Shown: positions 45,831 to 54,173 of the stretch, one piece after another
Numbering within the stretch: position 1 is the first letter of the stretch
Layout of the letters: the number at the start of each line of letters is the position of its first letter
DNA from: Agrobacterium vitis
Lineage (GTDB): Bacteria; Pseudomonadota; Alphaproteobacteria; Rhizobiales; Rhizobiaceae
Length of the DNA: 64,000 nucleotides
NCBI RefSeq assembly: GCF_013426735.1
Contig: NZ_AP023272.1
Coordinates: 1,904,501-1,968,500 of the forward strand
Direction of reading: 5' to 3'
The notes under the pieces: generated by a model
What the model was told of the DNA's origin: nothing
The model's input: only the letters and a program-made list of their open reading frames with translations
Databases searched by the model: none
Program-made: the position numbers and the translations under genes

Positions 45831-46439
45831 CTAGTGCGTATTTCGCAGGCTGCCGACGACAACGCCGACAATCGAAACGCGATCATCGTCGACCTGCTCG
45901 GGCCTTTGCGGGCCAAGCCGCATGCTGTGCGTGGTGATGAAGGGGGCCTGATAGAGGCGCACCACCGTATCGGCGGTGCCTAGAGAGTGGTCTATCAGCT
46001 GGGCAAGAACGATATCCCCAGTTTTTGCGCGCTTGTTCTGGTCCACCAGGAGAACGTCGCCTGGAAAAATGCCGAGTGCATCCAGTGCCGCACCCTTCAT
46101 AGACCATGCTTCCACGCCGTTGCGGCCCGCCTTGGCGGCTTCGACGGCGGACATGATCCAAGTTGGCTTTTGATCGGTGTCGTGAATAAGCGGAAGCGCG
46201 TCCGGTTCGGCCATGCCACGCAGGTGTCCCGGCATTTGATTGGGCCGGAAGCCGGAATAATGGGAGATCTTCTCAAGGCTGGCCTGAGTGATGCCCACCG
46301 TGTTGGTGGTGTCATTGATGAACCGCGTCAACGTGGACGCGGCCATGCCGGAATTGAGGGCAAGCTGGCTCAATGACAGGTTCATATGCCTGGCAATCGC
46401 CTTAAGCCAATCTTTTGTTTCGCGCTGATCATGGGCCAT
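45831..46439 (-). CDS. CI-like repressor with S24 peptidase-type C-terminus
   Basis: This 202-residue protein should keep the prophage silent. It has an N-terminal helix-turn-helix (LSLSQLALNSGMAASTLTRF) and a C-terminal LexA/CI-like domain (IFPGDVLLVDQNKRAKTGDI). The nucleophile Ser113 (AWSMKG) is present. The usual Lys partner of the TVKRL motif appears as Val160 (DTVVRLYQ), so self-cleavage may be lost. ATG 46439 is used. It is transcribed towards the left operator region and is divergent from a Cro-like gene. Confidence 0.85.
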   Translation of the reverse strand: MAHDQRETKDWLKAIARHMNLSLSQLALNSGMAASTLTRFINDTTNTVGITQASLEKISHYSGFRPNQMPGHLRGMAEPDALPLIHDTDQKPTWIMSAVEAAKAGRNGVEAWSMKGAALDALGIFPGDVLLVDQNKRAKTGDIVLAQLIDHSLGTADTVVRLYQAPFITTHSMRLGPQRPEQVDDDRVSIVGVVVGSLRNTH

Positions 46440-46484
46440 GCGCGCAAAACTAATCTGTGCAAGTGCTAACGCTGTCACTAAAAT

Positions 46485-46526
46485 ACACCTTGCAGAATAA
46501 GCAATTTTGCTTATTACACTAAGCAG
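46485..46526. promoter_or_regulatory. Right operators, two back-to-back sites
   Basis: TTGCTTATTACACTAAGCAG (46507-46526, plus strand) and a weaker minus-strand copy TTGCTTATTCTGCAAGGTGT (46485-46504) lie between the repressor and the Cro-like gene. Their outer halves form the 18-bp perfect palindrome at 46497-46514. Confidence 0.65.
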
Positions 46527-46551
46527 TGAGATGAACAAGGTGATTTGCAGC

Positions 46552-46767
46552 ATGTTCGAGCAGATCGAAGAACGTCGTAAACGTGCCGGCATTCCGCAGG
46601 GCGATCTTTGCCAGCGCGCCGGGGTGCATCAGACAACCTATGCCCGCCGCAAAAGCGGACGCGGCCATATGCGCGAGGAAACCCTGTCCTGCCTGTCTAC
46701 CGCGCTCGATGCGCTGGTGGATGAACGGCGACGGGAACTGAATTCCATGCAGGAGGAAGGGCGATGA
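46552..46767 (+). CDS. Cro/CII-like helix-turn-helix protein
   Basis: This 71-residue DNA-binding protein has FEQIEERRKRAGIPQGDLCQ followed by RAGVHQTTYARRKSGRG, a clear helix-turn-helix. It is divergent from the repressor gene across the right operators, the place of a Cro protein, and starts the rightward operon. ATG 46552 is preferred; ATG 46531 is a second choice. The following gene overlaps it by 4 bp. Confidence 0.8.
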   Translation: MFEQIEERRKRAGIPQGDLCQRAGVHQTTYARRKSGRGHMREETLSCLSTALDALVDERRRELNSMQEEGR

Positions 46768-47099
46768 ACTGGGCAGATTACCAGCCGGGGCGGCGCGTGG
46801 TGTGTGTGGATGATCTGGATCGCCTAAAGCGGTTCTACACCCGCGTTCCCCAAAAGGGCAAAGTCTATACGATCCGCAGTGCGGAGATCGGTGAGGGGCT
46901 TACTGGCGAAATGTTTTCTCTGACTTTCACGGAGTTGGCCTCTTACGGCATACCAGGCCGACGTTTCCAACCAAGTGGGGTTGAGTGGATGTTTGATGCC
47001 AAAAGTTTCAAGCCGCTCGACGAACGTCGCCTTGACCAGTTCCGGCATATGCTGACGAAAAAGCCTGCGCATTTGAGTGATGCAGGAGTTGGCGAATGA
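46764..47099 (+). CDS. Phage protein, unknown
   Basis: This 111-residue protein has no recognised domain. It opens MNWADYQPGRRVVCVDDLDR and looks like a small beta-rich domain, with GKVYTIRSAEIGEGLTGEMF in its middle. It overlaps the Cro-like gene and the next gene by 4 bp each, so it belongs to the early rightward operon. Confidence 0.65.
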   Translation: MNWADYQPGRRVVCVDDLDRLKRFYTRVPQKGKVYTIRSAEIGEGLTGEMFSLTFTELASYGIPGRRFQPSGVEWMFDAKSFKPLDERRLDQFRHMLTKKPAHLSDAGVGE

Positions 47100-47365
47100 C
47101 CGGCGCTTATCTCGTCGCCTATGGCGGCAAGGCTCCGCTGGATATCGCGGAAAACCGGGTGTTTCACCAAAGCTTGCTCGATGATCTGACCCGCGAAGTG
47201 TTGCGGCAGGGCTGGGCGGGTGCGGATTTCTCTCATTATGGCCGTGCCGATAACCGGGTTGCGATTGAAATCGTACCGGGAACGGAAGCGTTGACGCTGG
47301 AACGGCTGGCAGCATTTCGAGAACAGCAGCGCCGGGCGCGCGAAGCAGAAAGGCAGGTGGCGTGA
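47096..47365 (+). CDS. Phage protein, unknown
   Basis: This 89-residue protein ends in a charged helix (LAAFREQQRRAREAERQVA) after a small, mixed N-terminal part (YGGKAPLDIAENRVFHQSLL). It has 4-bp overlaps with both neighbours. No family was recognised. Confidence 0.6.
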   Translation: MTGAYLVAYGGKAPLDIAENRVFHQSLLDDLTREVLRQGWAGADFSHYGRADNRVAIEIVPGTEALTLERLAAFREQQRRAREAERQVA

Positions 47366-47571
47366 TGATTGCGACCGAAGATGTCATCGCCATTCAGGTC
47401 CTTGTTTCCCAAGACGAAGATCCGTTCAAAAGCGCCTGTCGCGTTGTAGGCGCCATGGCCGCCGTTATTGAGCATCTCGGCGGCAATGAGAATGCCGCCC
47501 GGATATTCCAGGGCATTGCGGATGCTATTCGCAATGCCCCGTTGCAGACGGTCGAGCCGACCTCACACTAA
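47362..47571 (+). CDS. Small phage protein, unknown
   Basis: This 69-residue protein starts at GTG 47362 (GTGA overlap with the previous gene) or ATG 47365. It is mainly helical (ACRVVGAMAAVIEHLGGNEN) and resembles no known family. It is the fourth gene of the rightward early operon. Confidence 0.55.
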   Translation: MMIATEDVIAIQVLVSQDEDPFKSACRVVGAMAAVIEHLGGNENAARIFQGIADAIRNAPLQTVEPTSH

Positions 47572-47621
47572 AATTCCCCGCCGATTTGTATTGCGTACGG
47601 CTCTCGCTTTCGAGGTTTGAA

Positions 47622-48200
47622 ATGCGGATGCCTGATGACTGTATTCGAGATATTTCCATGCGTATTCAACGTCTTGGCGTCAAGGAAAGTGTCGTGTTGA
47701 GGCATGCTGCAATGTGCCCGCGTTATCTCTACCGTGTGCGCGCTGGAAAATGCTCATTGACTGAAAAGGCCCATGTGCGGTTGAGCGCGGCGATTGTCGA
47801 TTTGCAGAAGGCTAAAGGCGCGCATGACAGGGCCGCCACTGGCCGCGCCCTGGCGGCAGTGGTTGGAAAATCCCATGCTCGGCATGATCCTTTGACGGCG
47901 CAATACCGGCTGCTGCTGTGGTTGGTCTGCACCATTGCCGGTGTGCCACCCGGCCCGGTGCTGGCTGCCGATCCGGCCAAGCGGGCCACGGCGGATGCGG
48001 AATGGATGCGGGCCGCGCATCTGCGGCGCGTGGCTATCTACATCGCCAATGTGCAGCTGGGCATCAAGCAGGCCGATCTGGCCCGGGCTGCCGGTCTGTC
48101 CCGCGCCGCCGTCTGCGGCATGCTGAAAGACATGGAGGATCTGCGCGGCGATGCGCAGGTGCAGACGATGATCGGCGCGGTTGAGGAGGTGTTTTTGTGA
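47622..48200 (+). CDS. Helix-turn-helix protein with DnaA domain IV-like C-terminus
   Basis: This 192-residue protein has a first helix-turn-helix-like segment (residues about 20-60) and a C-terminal part (residues about 130-190) that follows DnaA domain IV: RRVAIYIANVQLGIKQADLA then RAAGLSRAAVCGMLKDMEDL. In DnaA this domain reads the TTATCCACA box. The DHT signature of true DnaA is replaced by SRAAV, so the specificity may differ. The gene starts the replication block, before the primase, and perfect DnaA boxes lie 1.9 kb to the left. The initiator role is inferred. Confidence 0.7.
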   Translation: MRMPDDCIRDISMRIQRLGVKESVVLRHAAMCPRYLYRVRAGKCSLTEKAHVRLSAAIVDLQKAKGAHDRAATGRALAAVVGKSHARHDPLTAQYRLLLWLVCTIAGVPPGPVLAADPAKRATADAEWMRAAHLRRVAIYIANVQLGIKQADLARAAGLSRAAVCGMLKDMEDLRGDAQVQTMIGAVEEVFL

Positions 48201-48379
48201 TGCTGGATGCTCCTTTTCGGCTCTACTTCATCGCGTTTCTGACCGGATCGCTCTGTCAGATCATCAAGATTTCTACTTTCGGTTTTTGGCCTGGATTGGT
48301 GATGCTTCTCTTTGTGGCGACGGTTGGTCCCCTGATTTTCTACCGCATGCTGAGAAGATATTGGGACAAAAAGCCATGA
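48200..48379 (+). CDS. Small phage membrane protein, unknown
   Basis: This protein of 59 residues (ATG 48200; GTG 48197 also possible) has two hydrophobic segments (YFIAFLTGSLCQIIKISTFG and PGLVMLLFVATVGPLIFYRM) and a basic tail (LRRYWDKKP). It overlaps the primase gene by 4 bp and the preceding gene by 1-4 bp, which supports it. It sits between two replication genes; function unknown. Confidence 0.65.
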   Translation: MLDAPFRLYFIAFLTGSLCQIIKISTFGFWPGLVMLLFVATVGPLIFYRMLRRYWDKKP

Positions 48380-49497
48380 ACCCCCGCGCCAAGGAAACCG
48401 AGCAAATCAAGGAAGGGCTGAAAGCCCGGATTATCGGCATTTGTGAGACGCTGTTGCCGGATGGTAAGCGGCTGGGTCGGCTTTGGGTGGCGCATAATCC
48501 GATCACGGGCGACTATTCCCAGAGCCGGGAATTCAAGGTGGCGTTGACGCGGGATGTTGGCGCGTGGGTGGATTATCGCAGCGGCGAACGGGGCGATGTG
48601 ATCGGCATGATTGCCTATCTGAACGCCACGGATTTTCGTGGGGCGATGGACTGGGCGCGCGATTTCCTCGGGCTGCGGCAGATGAGCCGGGAAGAGCGTG
48701 ACCGCTTTGCCCGCGATACGCAAAAGGCCATGGCGGATGCGGCGCGGATCTCGGAGGACAAGCGTCTCCAGCGGATCAAATGGGCCAATGATGTGTTCAT
48801 GAGCGGCGATGCCTATGGCAGCGGCACGGCGGCGGAAGCCCATGCGCTGGCCTATTTCGCGGGCCGGAAAATTCCGCTCGACGACATTCCCAATCTGGCC
48901 GCCGATACCTTCCGGTTTCATCCGAGCCTCGAATTCTGGTCGCGGGCGACCTATCGCAATGAGAATGGCCGCTCGGTGAAGGTGCAGGCCGGGCCGCGCT
49001 TTCCCTGCATTCTTTCGGCCATGCGCACGCCAACCGGACAGGTGACGGGCGTGCATTACACCTTTCTCGATCCGGTGCGGCCGGAAAAGCTGACGGTGAG
49101 TAAGGACGAAAACGCCAAGATGATGCGGTTTGAATGCGCTGGCGCGATGATCTGGGTAAGCCATGGCCCGGAAAACCTGCCGGTCTGGCAGGCCCGCGAG
49201 CCGCATCCGGCGATCTTTGGCGAGGGGATCGAAGATGCCCTTTCCCAAGCCCGCGCCAATGGCGACATGGCCCGCGTTGCCGCCGCCGGAAGCCTCTCCA
49301 TGCTGGCCGGTGCGCCGTTGAAGCTGCCCTGCATCGAATGGGCGCTGGTGTGCCAGGACAATGACTGGGCCAAGCCCCAGGCGCAAAAGCAATTTGCCGA
49401 CGTGATGGCTAAGCTGGAAGGCTTTGGCAAACCCGTCGTGGCGAAGAAAAGCCATATCGGCAAGGATTTCAACGATTTGATGAAAGGTGAAGAGTGA
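48376..49497 (+). CDS. Toprim-type phage DNA primase
   Basis: This 373-residue protein resembles short phage primases. The N-terminal half has a zinc-less DUF7146-like region with GDYSQSREFKVALTRDVGAW and YRSGERGDVIGMIA. The C-terminal half is a Toprim domain with FGEGIEDALSQARANG, which has the metal-binding Glu, and LVCQDNDWAKPQAQKQFADV, which has the DxD-like acids. It should make RNA primers for phage replication. ATG 48376 is used; the frame upstream to 48181 is open but overlaps the small membrane gene. Confidence 0.82.
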   Translation: MNPRAKETEQIKEGLKARIIGICETLLPDGKRLGRLWVAHNPITGDYSQSREFKVALTRDVGAWVDYRSGERGDVIGMIAYLNATDFRGAMDWARDFLGLRQMSREERDRFARDTQKAMADAARISEDKRLQRIKWANDVFMSGDAYGSGTAAEAHALAYFAGRKIPLDDIPNLAADTFRFHPSLEFWSRATYRNENGRSVKVQAGPRFPCILSAMRTPTGQVTGVHYTFLDPVRPEKLTVSKDENAKMMRFECAGAMIWVSHGPENLPVWQAREPHPAIFGEGIEDALSQARANGDMARVAAAGSLSMLAGAPLKLPCIEWALVCQDNDWAKPQAQKQFADVMAKLEGFGKPVVAKKSHIGKDFNDLMKGEE

Positions 49498-49763
49498 TGT
49501 ATCACTACCTCAAATGCGATGGCTCTTATTACGATGCCATTCAAGACGGGCGCAAAAACTTCGAAGTTAGATTGAACGACCGTGGATTTCAGGCTGGTGA
49601 CATTATCACGCTGACACGGACTGGTGAGCCATCTACGGCTGATCGCGCCCCATTCCTGAGCCGTGAAATTACCTACGTGTTCCAAGGCGGGCAATTTGGT
49701 TTAGAGCCGCAATATTGCGTGCTTGGTCTCGCAGCTGTTGCCTCAAGGGGTGACAAGCCGTGA
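49497..49763 (+). CDS. DUF3850 (ASCH-like) protein
   Basis: This 88-residue protein matches the DUF3850 pattern: [20 protein letters not shown] then [19 protein letters not shown], which is a small ASCH/PUA-like beta-barrel thought to bind RNA or nucleotides. Phages often carry it, with unknown role. It starts at ATG 49497 (or GTG 49494) overlapping the end of the primase gene, and it overlaps the next gene by 4 bp. Confidence 0.82.
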   Translation: MYHYLKCDGSYYDAIQDGRKNFEVRLNDRGFQAGDIITLTRTGEPSTADRAPFLSREITYVFQGGQFGLEPQYCVLGLAAVASRGDKP

Positions 49764-50053
49764 CCGGGCCTGGCCACAACAGTTTCGCGCAGGACGTTGC
49801 TCATGGCATTGCCCGCGACCAGTTGCGCGCCTTCGTCGAGCGGATCGAACGGCTCAACGAAGAAAACAAGGCCATCAACGACGACAAGAGAGATGTTTAT
49901 GGCGAGGCCGCATCCATGGGCTTCGACAAGAAAGTTCTTAAGCGCGTGGTGGCCGCGCGGGCCAAAGATCCACAAGCCCTTATGGAAGAGGATTTGATTT
50001 TTGACACTTACATGGCCGCGCTCGGCCATGGCGAGAACCCTTCGGAAGACTGA
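49760..50053 (+). CDS. GapR family DNA-binding protein (DUF2312)
   Basis: This 97-residue protein has the DUF2312 pattern: [20 protein letters not shown] then [20 protein letters not shown] and [14 protein letters not shown]. In Caulobacter GapR binds overtwisted DNA ahead of replication forks and helps topoisomerases. A phage copy next to a primase may serve phage replication. The start is GTG 49760, overlapping the DUF3850 gene by 4 bp. Confidence 0.87.
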   Translation: MTGPGHNSFAQDVAHGIARDQLRAFVERIERLNEENKAINDDKRDVYGEAASMGFDKKVLKRVVAARAKDPQALMEEDLIFDTYMAALGHGENPSED

Positions 50054-50071
50054 TTTCACAGGAGAAAGACC

Positions 50072-50788
50072 ATGGCGAAGGAAAAGACACCGGAAGAGCT
50101 GGCCGCATTGGCGGGGGCGATTGGAAAGGATGATGGCAATGGAACACCCGAACAAGGGAACACTATTTCTAACCCCGAGGCGGATGGGGAAGACGGAGGC
50201 TTGGAGAGCATTTCGGAAAGCACTGGCAAGGAGCGAAATAAAGATAGTGGAACCGCAGCCGCTGCAAAAAACGATGGAAGCTCGATCACCGACATTGGGG
50301 GATGCGCTGGCGCTATCGATCCAGACGACCTTGCGGCGCAGATGAGCTACAGCGAATTCGCGGCGCTGGAACCGGAGGCCATGCCGATGATTGCCGCAGC
50401 GGGGGCCTATCAGGCGCTGATTGCTGTCGGCGAGGCGGTTGCCGCAAAGCTTGCCGGGGCTGAGCTGACATGCGGCCCGCATCCCGCCAGTACCTCAATG
50501 GCGCGGGAAATGGCGGGTTTCGTGCGTAAGATCGGCCGCCGCGCCACTGCCGATGTGCTGGCCCAGCATCTGAAAATCCGCAAGCTGCGCGACAGTGCCG
50601 AGATTTCCACGCCCGAACGGATCGCGCTCACGGCCTATATCCAGACCTTGCTTGATCTGGACGCCTTCATTGCCGCCGAGCGGGAAGCGCAGGCCAAGGC
50701 GCAGGAAGAGCGGCAAACGCCCGCGCCGACCCCGATTGAAGATACGATTTTCGAACCGGCGGACGATTTTTTCACGCCGACATACTGA
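50072..50788 (+). CDS. Phage protein, unknown
   Basis: This 238-residue protein has a disordered, acidic and Gly/Ala-rich first third. The rest is helical (residues about 90-220) with YQALIAVGEAVAAKLAGAEL and REMAGFVRKIGRRATADVLA. The extreme C-terminus is acidic and aromatic (EPADDFFTPTY), a type that single-strand DNA-binding partners sometimes have. It lies between the GapR-like and ATPase genes, which suggests a replication role, but no family was recognised. GGAGA lies 5 bases before the ATG. Confidence 0.65.
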   Translation: MAKEKTPEELAALAGAIGKDDGNGTPEQGNTISNPEADGEDGGLESISESTGKERNKDSGTAAAAKNDGSSITDIGGCAGAIDPDDLAAQMSYSEFAALEPEAMPMIAAAGAYQALIAVGEAVAAKLAGAELTCGPHPASTSMAREMAGFVRKIGRRATADVLAQHLKIRKLRDSAEISTPERIALTAYIQTLLDLDAFIAAEREAQAKAQEERQTPAPTPIEDTIFEPADDFFTPTY

Positions 50789-50858
50789 CGATCCATGCCC
50801 GGCGCGCTGGAGATCCGGCGCGCCGTTTTTTATCTCATGACGGTGCGCGGCGGGGCAG

Positions 50859-52739
50859 ATGACCAAAAAACCAAAAATGCAGGGCGGTATTGCCGGTGCG
50901 CGGGCGCATTTTCTCGATGCCTTGGAAGAGGTGGGGGAAAGCCGGGATGTTATCGACCCTGACAAAAACCTTGCTCGTGAGGGCATTCGTCCCGGCCAGT
51001 GGCCCGGCGCGCCGCATGATGCCATGCCGCCGAATTGTCCGGTGACAGTGCTGGGCATGAAAGGTGAGGTGGTCTATTGCGTAGGTGCCACCGGTGGCCT
51101 GCACGAAATCAGCCGGTTTGATTATCCGACGCTGTTGAAGCTTTTCAGCCCCTATATCAATTATCTGCACTGGGCATGGCCTGCCTTTGGCAAGCCGGAA
51201 ACAGACCCGGCAACCGGCGAGGCATTGCCGCCCAAGGTCAAGCGCGTGGAACGAGACAAGGCGTGGGAGGCGATTATCACCGAGGCGGGCCGTCGCGGGA
51301 TTTTCGATCCGCAGGATAATGTGCGCGGTCGCGGCGGCTGGAAGGATCTGGATCAATTTATCTGGCATTCCGGGCGGCATATCTGGACAGTGCAAACCAA
51401 GCAAAAGGACGGCAAGGCCACCGACTGGAATTTGCAGCGTGCGCCGACTGGCGAGTATGGCGGGATGTATTATCGTCAGGACAGCGATATTTTGCAGCCA
51501 TGGAAAAGCCCGATCAGCTGGCGCGATAGCCCGGCGCATCAACTGTTGCAGGATTTTGGAACATGGAACTGGCATCGACCAAGCCTCGATCCGCTGTTTC
51601 TGTTGGGCTGGATTGGCTCGTCGCTGATGGGCGCGGCGCTGAAAACCCGACCGATCATTTTTATCACCGGCGGGCGCGGCACGGGTAAATCCACCCTGCA
51701 CGATATCATCAAGGCCATATTCGGCCAGACGCTCTATGCCACGGCCAATACCACGGCAGCCGGTATCTATCAAAACCTCGGCCAGGACAGCCGCCCTGTA
51801 GCGATCGACGAATTCGAGGCCAAGGCCAGCGGGTTTAAAGAGCAAGCGATTATCGAACTGGCGCGTCAGGCCTATTCCGGTGCAAAGCTCTATCGCGGTG
51901 GCGCCAACCATGAGGGGGTTGAATTCGAGCTTCGCTCGGCCTTCATGTTCTCGGCCATCATGCATCCGCCGCTTGCCGTGCAGGACAAGAGCCGCATGGC
52001 AATATTGCAGCTCAAGACGCTTGAGAATGACGGCAAAGGCGAACCTGTCGTCTCCGATGTGGCCGGGCGGATGCTGCTGCGCCAGATCATGGACGGCTGG
52101 CATGATTTTGACATGCATGTGCTGCCACGCTGGCGTCGTCTGTTGCATGAAGCTGGTTTCGATGCCCGCCAGATCGATACATACGGCACGCTGCTGGCGA
52201 CGGCCGAACTGCTGGTGGGTGAGCAAGGCATGATCGATATTGGCTTTCCGGCCGACGATCCAGAACACGCCATCGACCTGCTGAAACAGGCGACGGCCAT
52301 CGAGCGATCCGAACAAACGGAAAAGTGGCAGGACGTGGTTTCCCGCGTGCTGGAGCATATGCCCGAGGTTTGGAAGCGCGGGGAAAAGCAGTCCATCCAC
52401 GATATCATCATGTCGGTTAAGGCCGGTGGTGAGCTGATGACGCTCGATGATGCGCGCCAGGCGCTGGGCAATGCCGGTGTGGGGTTGACACAACCCGGCA
52501 AGCTCTTTGCAGGCTATGGCCTTGCCGTGCCTGTCAATGACACCCGTGTGGCGCGGATCTTTGAGGGGACGGATTACCAGAGCGGCGGATGGAACCAGGC
52601 GCTAAAGCAAGCGCCTGACTATATCGTCACCAAGACCACGCCGCTGGTAAAGATCAGCCGCGAACCGAAACGCTGCATCGTGGTGGATTTCGACGCCTAC
52701 GAGACGGCCATTGTCGGCGGTGCTGACGTGCTGGAATGA
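50859..52739 (+). CDS. Phage replicative ATPase/helicase-like protein
   Basis: This 626-residue protein has a P-loop ATPase domain in its middle: Walker A GGRGTGKSTLHDIIKAIFG (about residues 271-289) and a Walker B-like PVAIDEFEAKASG. A later AFMFSAIMHPPLAVQDKSRM region corresponds to sensor and arginine-finger parts. The N-terminal 250 residues have no clear domain. It resembles the superfamily 3 or DnaB-like ATPases found next to phage primases, so it is probably the replicative helicase. It is the last gene of the early rightward block and has a terminator after it. Confidence 0.78.
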   Translation: MTKKPKMQGGIAGARAHFLDALEEVGESRDVIDPDKNLAREGIRPGQWPGAPHDAMPPNCPVTVLGMKGEVVYCVGATGGLHEISRFDYPTLLKLFSPYINYLHWAWPAFGKPETDPATGEALPPKVKRVERDKAWEAIITEAGRRGIFDPQDNVRGRGGWKDLDQFIWHSGRHIWTVQTKQKDGKATDWNLQRAPTGEYGGMYYRQDSDILQPWKSPISWRDSPAHQLLQDFGTWNWHRPSLDPLFLLGWIGSSLMGAALKTRPIIFITGGRGTGKSTLHDIIKAIFGQTLYATANTTAAGIYQNLGQDSRPVAIDEFEAKASGFKEQAIIELARQAYSGAKLYRGGANHEGVEFELRSAFMFSAIMHPPLAVQDKSRMAILQLKTLENDGKGEPVVSDVAGRMLLRQIMDGWHDFDMHVLPRWRRLLHEAGFDARQIDTYGTLLATAELLVGEQGMIDIGFPADDPEHAIDLLKQATAIERSEQTEKWQDVVSRVLEHMPEVWKRGEKQSIHDIIMSVKAGGELMTLDDARQALGNAGVGLTQPGKLFAGYGLAVPVNDTRVARIFEGTDYQSGGWNQALKQAPDYIVTKTTPLVKISREPKRCIVVDFDAYETAIVGGADVLE

Positions 52740-52771
52740 TTTCCCCCGCCCTCGGGCTGGACGGCTACAGG

Positions 52772-52806
52772 AACCCGCTGGAGCGATCCGGCGGGTTTTG
52801 TTTTTG
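52772..52806 (+). terminator. Terminator after the early rightward operon
   Basis: AACCCGCTGGA and TCCGGCGGGTT pair (one G-T or mismatch) around GCGA and are followed by TTGTTTTTG. Confidence 0.75.
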
Positions 52807-52827
52807 AATGGGTAAGGAGTGATCGCT

Positions 52828-53067
52828 CTATGCAGGGCATGTAACCGGCGTTGCGGAACGGCTGTAGTCAGCGCGATACAGTTGGTTTGTGCCGCTCTCG
52901 GCCGCCTCGATCTTCTCCAGCATGATATAGAACAGAGTGATCAGATCATGCGCTAGTGTCGGAAGATCGGCGGGCAGGGCTGTTTCATGCAGGCGCAGGC
53001 AAAGCGTGATCATTGCCCGCAAGTCTATCAACGCCCCTTCTAGTTGGTGCAAAGGTTGTTCTGTCAT
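52828..53067 (-). CDS. Small phage protein, unknown
   Basis: This 79-residue protein has an amphipathic helical pattern (LEGALIDLRAMITLCLRLHE and HDLITLFYIMLEKIEAAES) and no known domain. It stands alone on the minus strand, just behind the terminator of the replication block. The gene is probably real, but the support is only its coding look. Confidence 0.5.
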   Translation of the reverse strand: MTEQPLHQLEGALIDLRAMITLCLRLHETALPADLPTLAHDLITLFYIMLEKIEAAESGTNQLYRADYSRSATPVTCPA

Positions 53068-53299
53068 GATTGGCCCCCAATTTACGCAATAAAAACAAAG
53101 TCAAGCGCTCTCGAAAGTAGTAAAGCAACCATTGCATTAGCTGTCAAAGCGTTTGATTGGGTGGTTCTTTTGCAGGATTTTCTAACTTAAAGTTTCAGCG
53201 GCCATTTTCCCCGCAATTTCTGGGGGTGAATGCTTGTCTAAGGCTTAACAAACTTGAAATTTTTTTACCGTGAATGCTCATCATTAATACATTCATCTG

Positions 53300-53313
53300 A
53301 TCTAATATTAGAT
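53300..53313. promoter_or_regulatory. 14-bp palindrome, operator candidate
   Basis: ATCTAATATTAGAT is a perfect palindrome, 18 bp before the ATG of the small cysteine-containing gene at 53332. A regulator nearby, such as the XRE protein encoded at 53432, could bind it. Confidence 0.5.
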
Positions 53314-53331
53314 TAAGTGGATGGAGTGAGC

Positions 53332-53532
53332 ATGATTACCCGCAAGAGAGTTTCGACGGTTCTGGACAAGCTATCCAGCAATGAGCTGCGGGCGGCCGAG
53401 TTGCTGACAGGCTGCTATGAGTGCCGACGCTTTAACGAGTGCGAGAACGGCCACCGATTTTTTCAAAAGCCGCGATCAGTGGCGGAATTTCTTGACAGTC
53501 ATTCGCCGCAATCCGAGCAATCGCAACCATGA
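53332..53532 (+). CDS. Small Cys-containing phage protein, unknown
   Basis: This 66-residue protein has CYECRRFNEC in its middle, which could bind a metal, and a short helical N-terminus (KRVSTVLDKLSSNELRAAEL). GGAGTGAGC precedes the ATG, and a palindrome lies upstream. Its last 101 bp overlap the 3' end of the XRE gene on the other strand, so one of the two could be shorter than drawn. Confidence 0.5.
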   Translation: MITRKRVSTVLDKLSSNELRAAELLTGCYECRRFNECENGHRFFQKPRSVAEFLDSHSPQSEQSQP

Positions 53533-53782
53533 TACGGCCCGTGCGCGCCACGTCTTCAATGACATCCGGCGGCATTTTGGGATTGCGAGGAGGGCGCTTT
53601 GACAGCTCTTCCAGAGTTATGCCTAGCGCCGCTGCTATTGCCTGCATGGTTGCCAGGCGCGCGCGGCCGCCGTTCTCGATAGCCGATATGGCCTGTGGCG
53701 ACTTGCCCGCCCTGGCGGCCAGATCAACCTGCTTCATGCGCATTGCGCGCCGCCATTCCCTGATCTTGTAAGGCTCACTCAT
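53432..53782 (-). CDS. XRE family helix-turn-helix regulator
   Basis: This 116-residue protein has a standard XRE domain: YKIREWRRAMRMKQVDLAAR then AGKSPQAISAIENGGRARLA and MQAIAAALGITLEEL. The rest is a short basic tail. It is a second phage regulator besides CI and may control the cysteine-containing gene or late genes. ATG 53782 (MSEPYKIREW) is preferred; the frame is open to 53896. Convergent overlap with the gene at 53332. Confidence 0.85.
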   Translation of the reverse strand: MSEPYKIREWRRAMRMKQVDLAARAGKSPQAISAIENGGRARLATMQAIAAALGITLEELSKRPPRNPKMPPDVIEDVARTGRIMVAIARIAANDCQEIPPLIAAFEKIGGRSRTR

Positions 53783-54173
53783 TGGTGAGGATATAAGGCC
53801 ATTCAGAGGGCCACCGCTAGCGAGCGCAAATTGCATTCCGCCAGCCCACGCCCTATCGTGATTGCGCCACGAATACCCCAAAAATTGCCGCCGCACTTAA
53901 CATACACCCCCGCCCCAAGGCGATAAAAAGCGGAGCCTGCGCCGCCTTGGCGTTTCGAGACCGGCGACAGGCGACATGAAATCATCAATGCCGTGGCCGG
54001 TCTCCCCATCCTGCGCCATCGCGGATCAATCCTTGCGCTTCATCGCCCACGCTCTGCCCGCGTGGCGCATAGCGTTGGCGATAAGAAGGGCGCAGGCAAC
54101 TAACGCAGCCAAGGGCGTGGCACGGTGCGATATGGCGGAGCAATCCGCTTCCTTCCGGGGACGGGAGAGGGCC

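Noticed and set aside
45578..45983. Short frames across the CACGTGCA/DnaA-box modules
   Set aside because: The repeats force open frames by their period; the products are repetitive in Cys and Lys and look non-biological.
50835..52493. 552-codon minus-strand frame opposite the phage ATPase
   Set aside because: The plus-strand gene has a clear Walker A motif; the opposite frame is an artefact of base composition.
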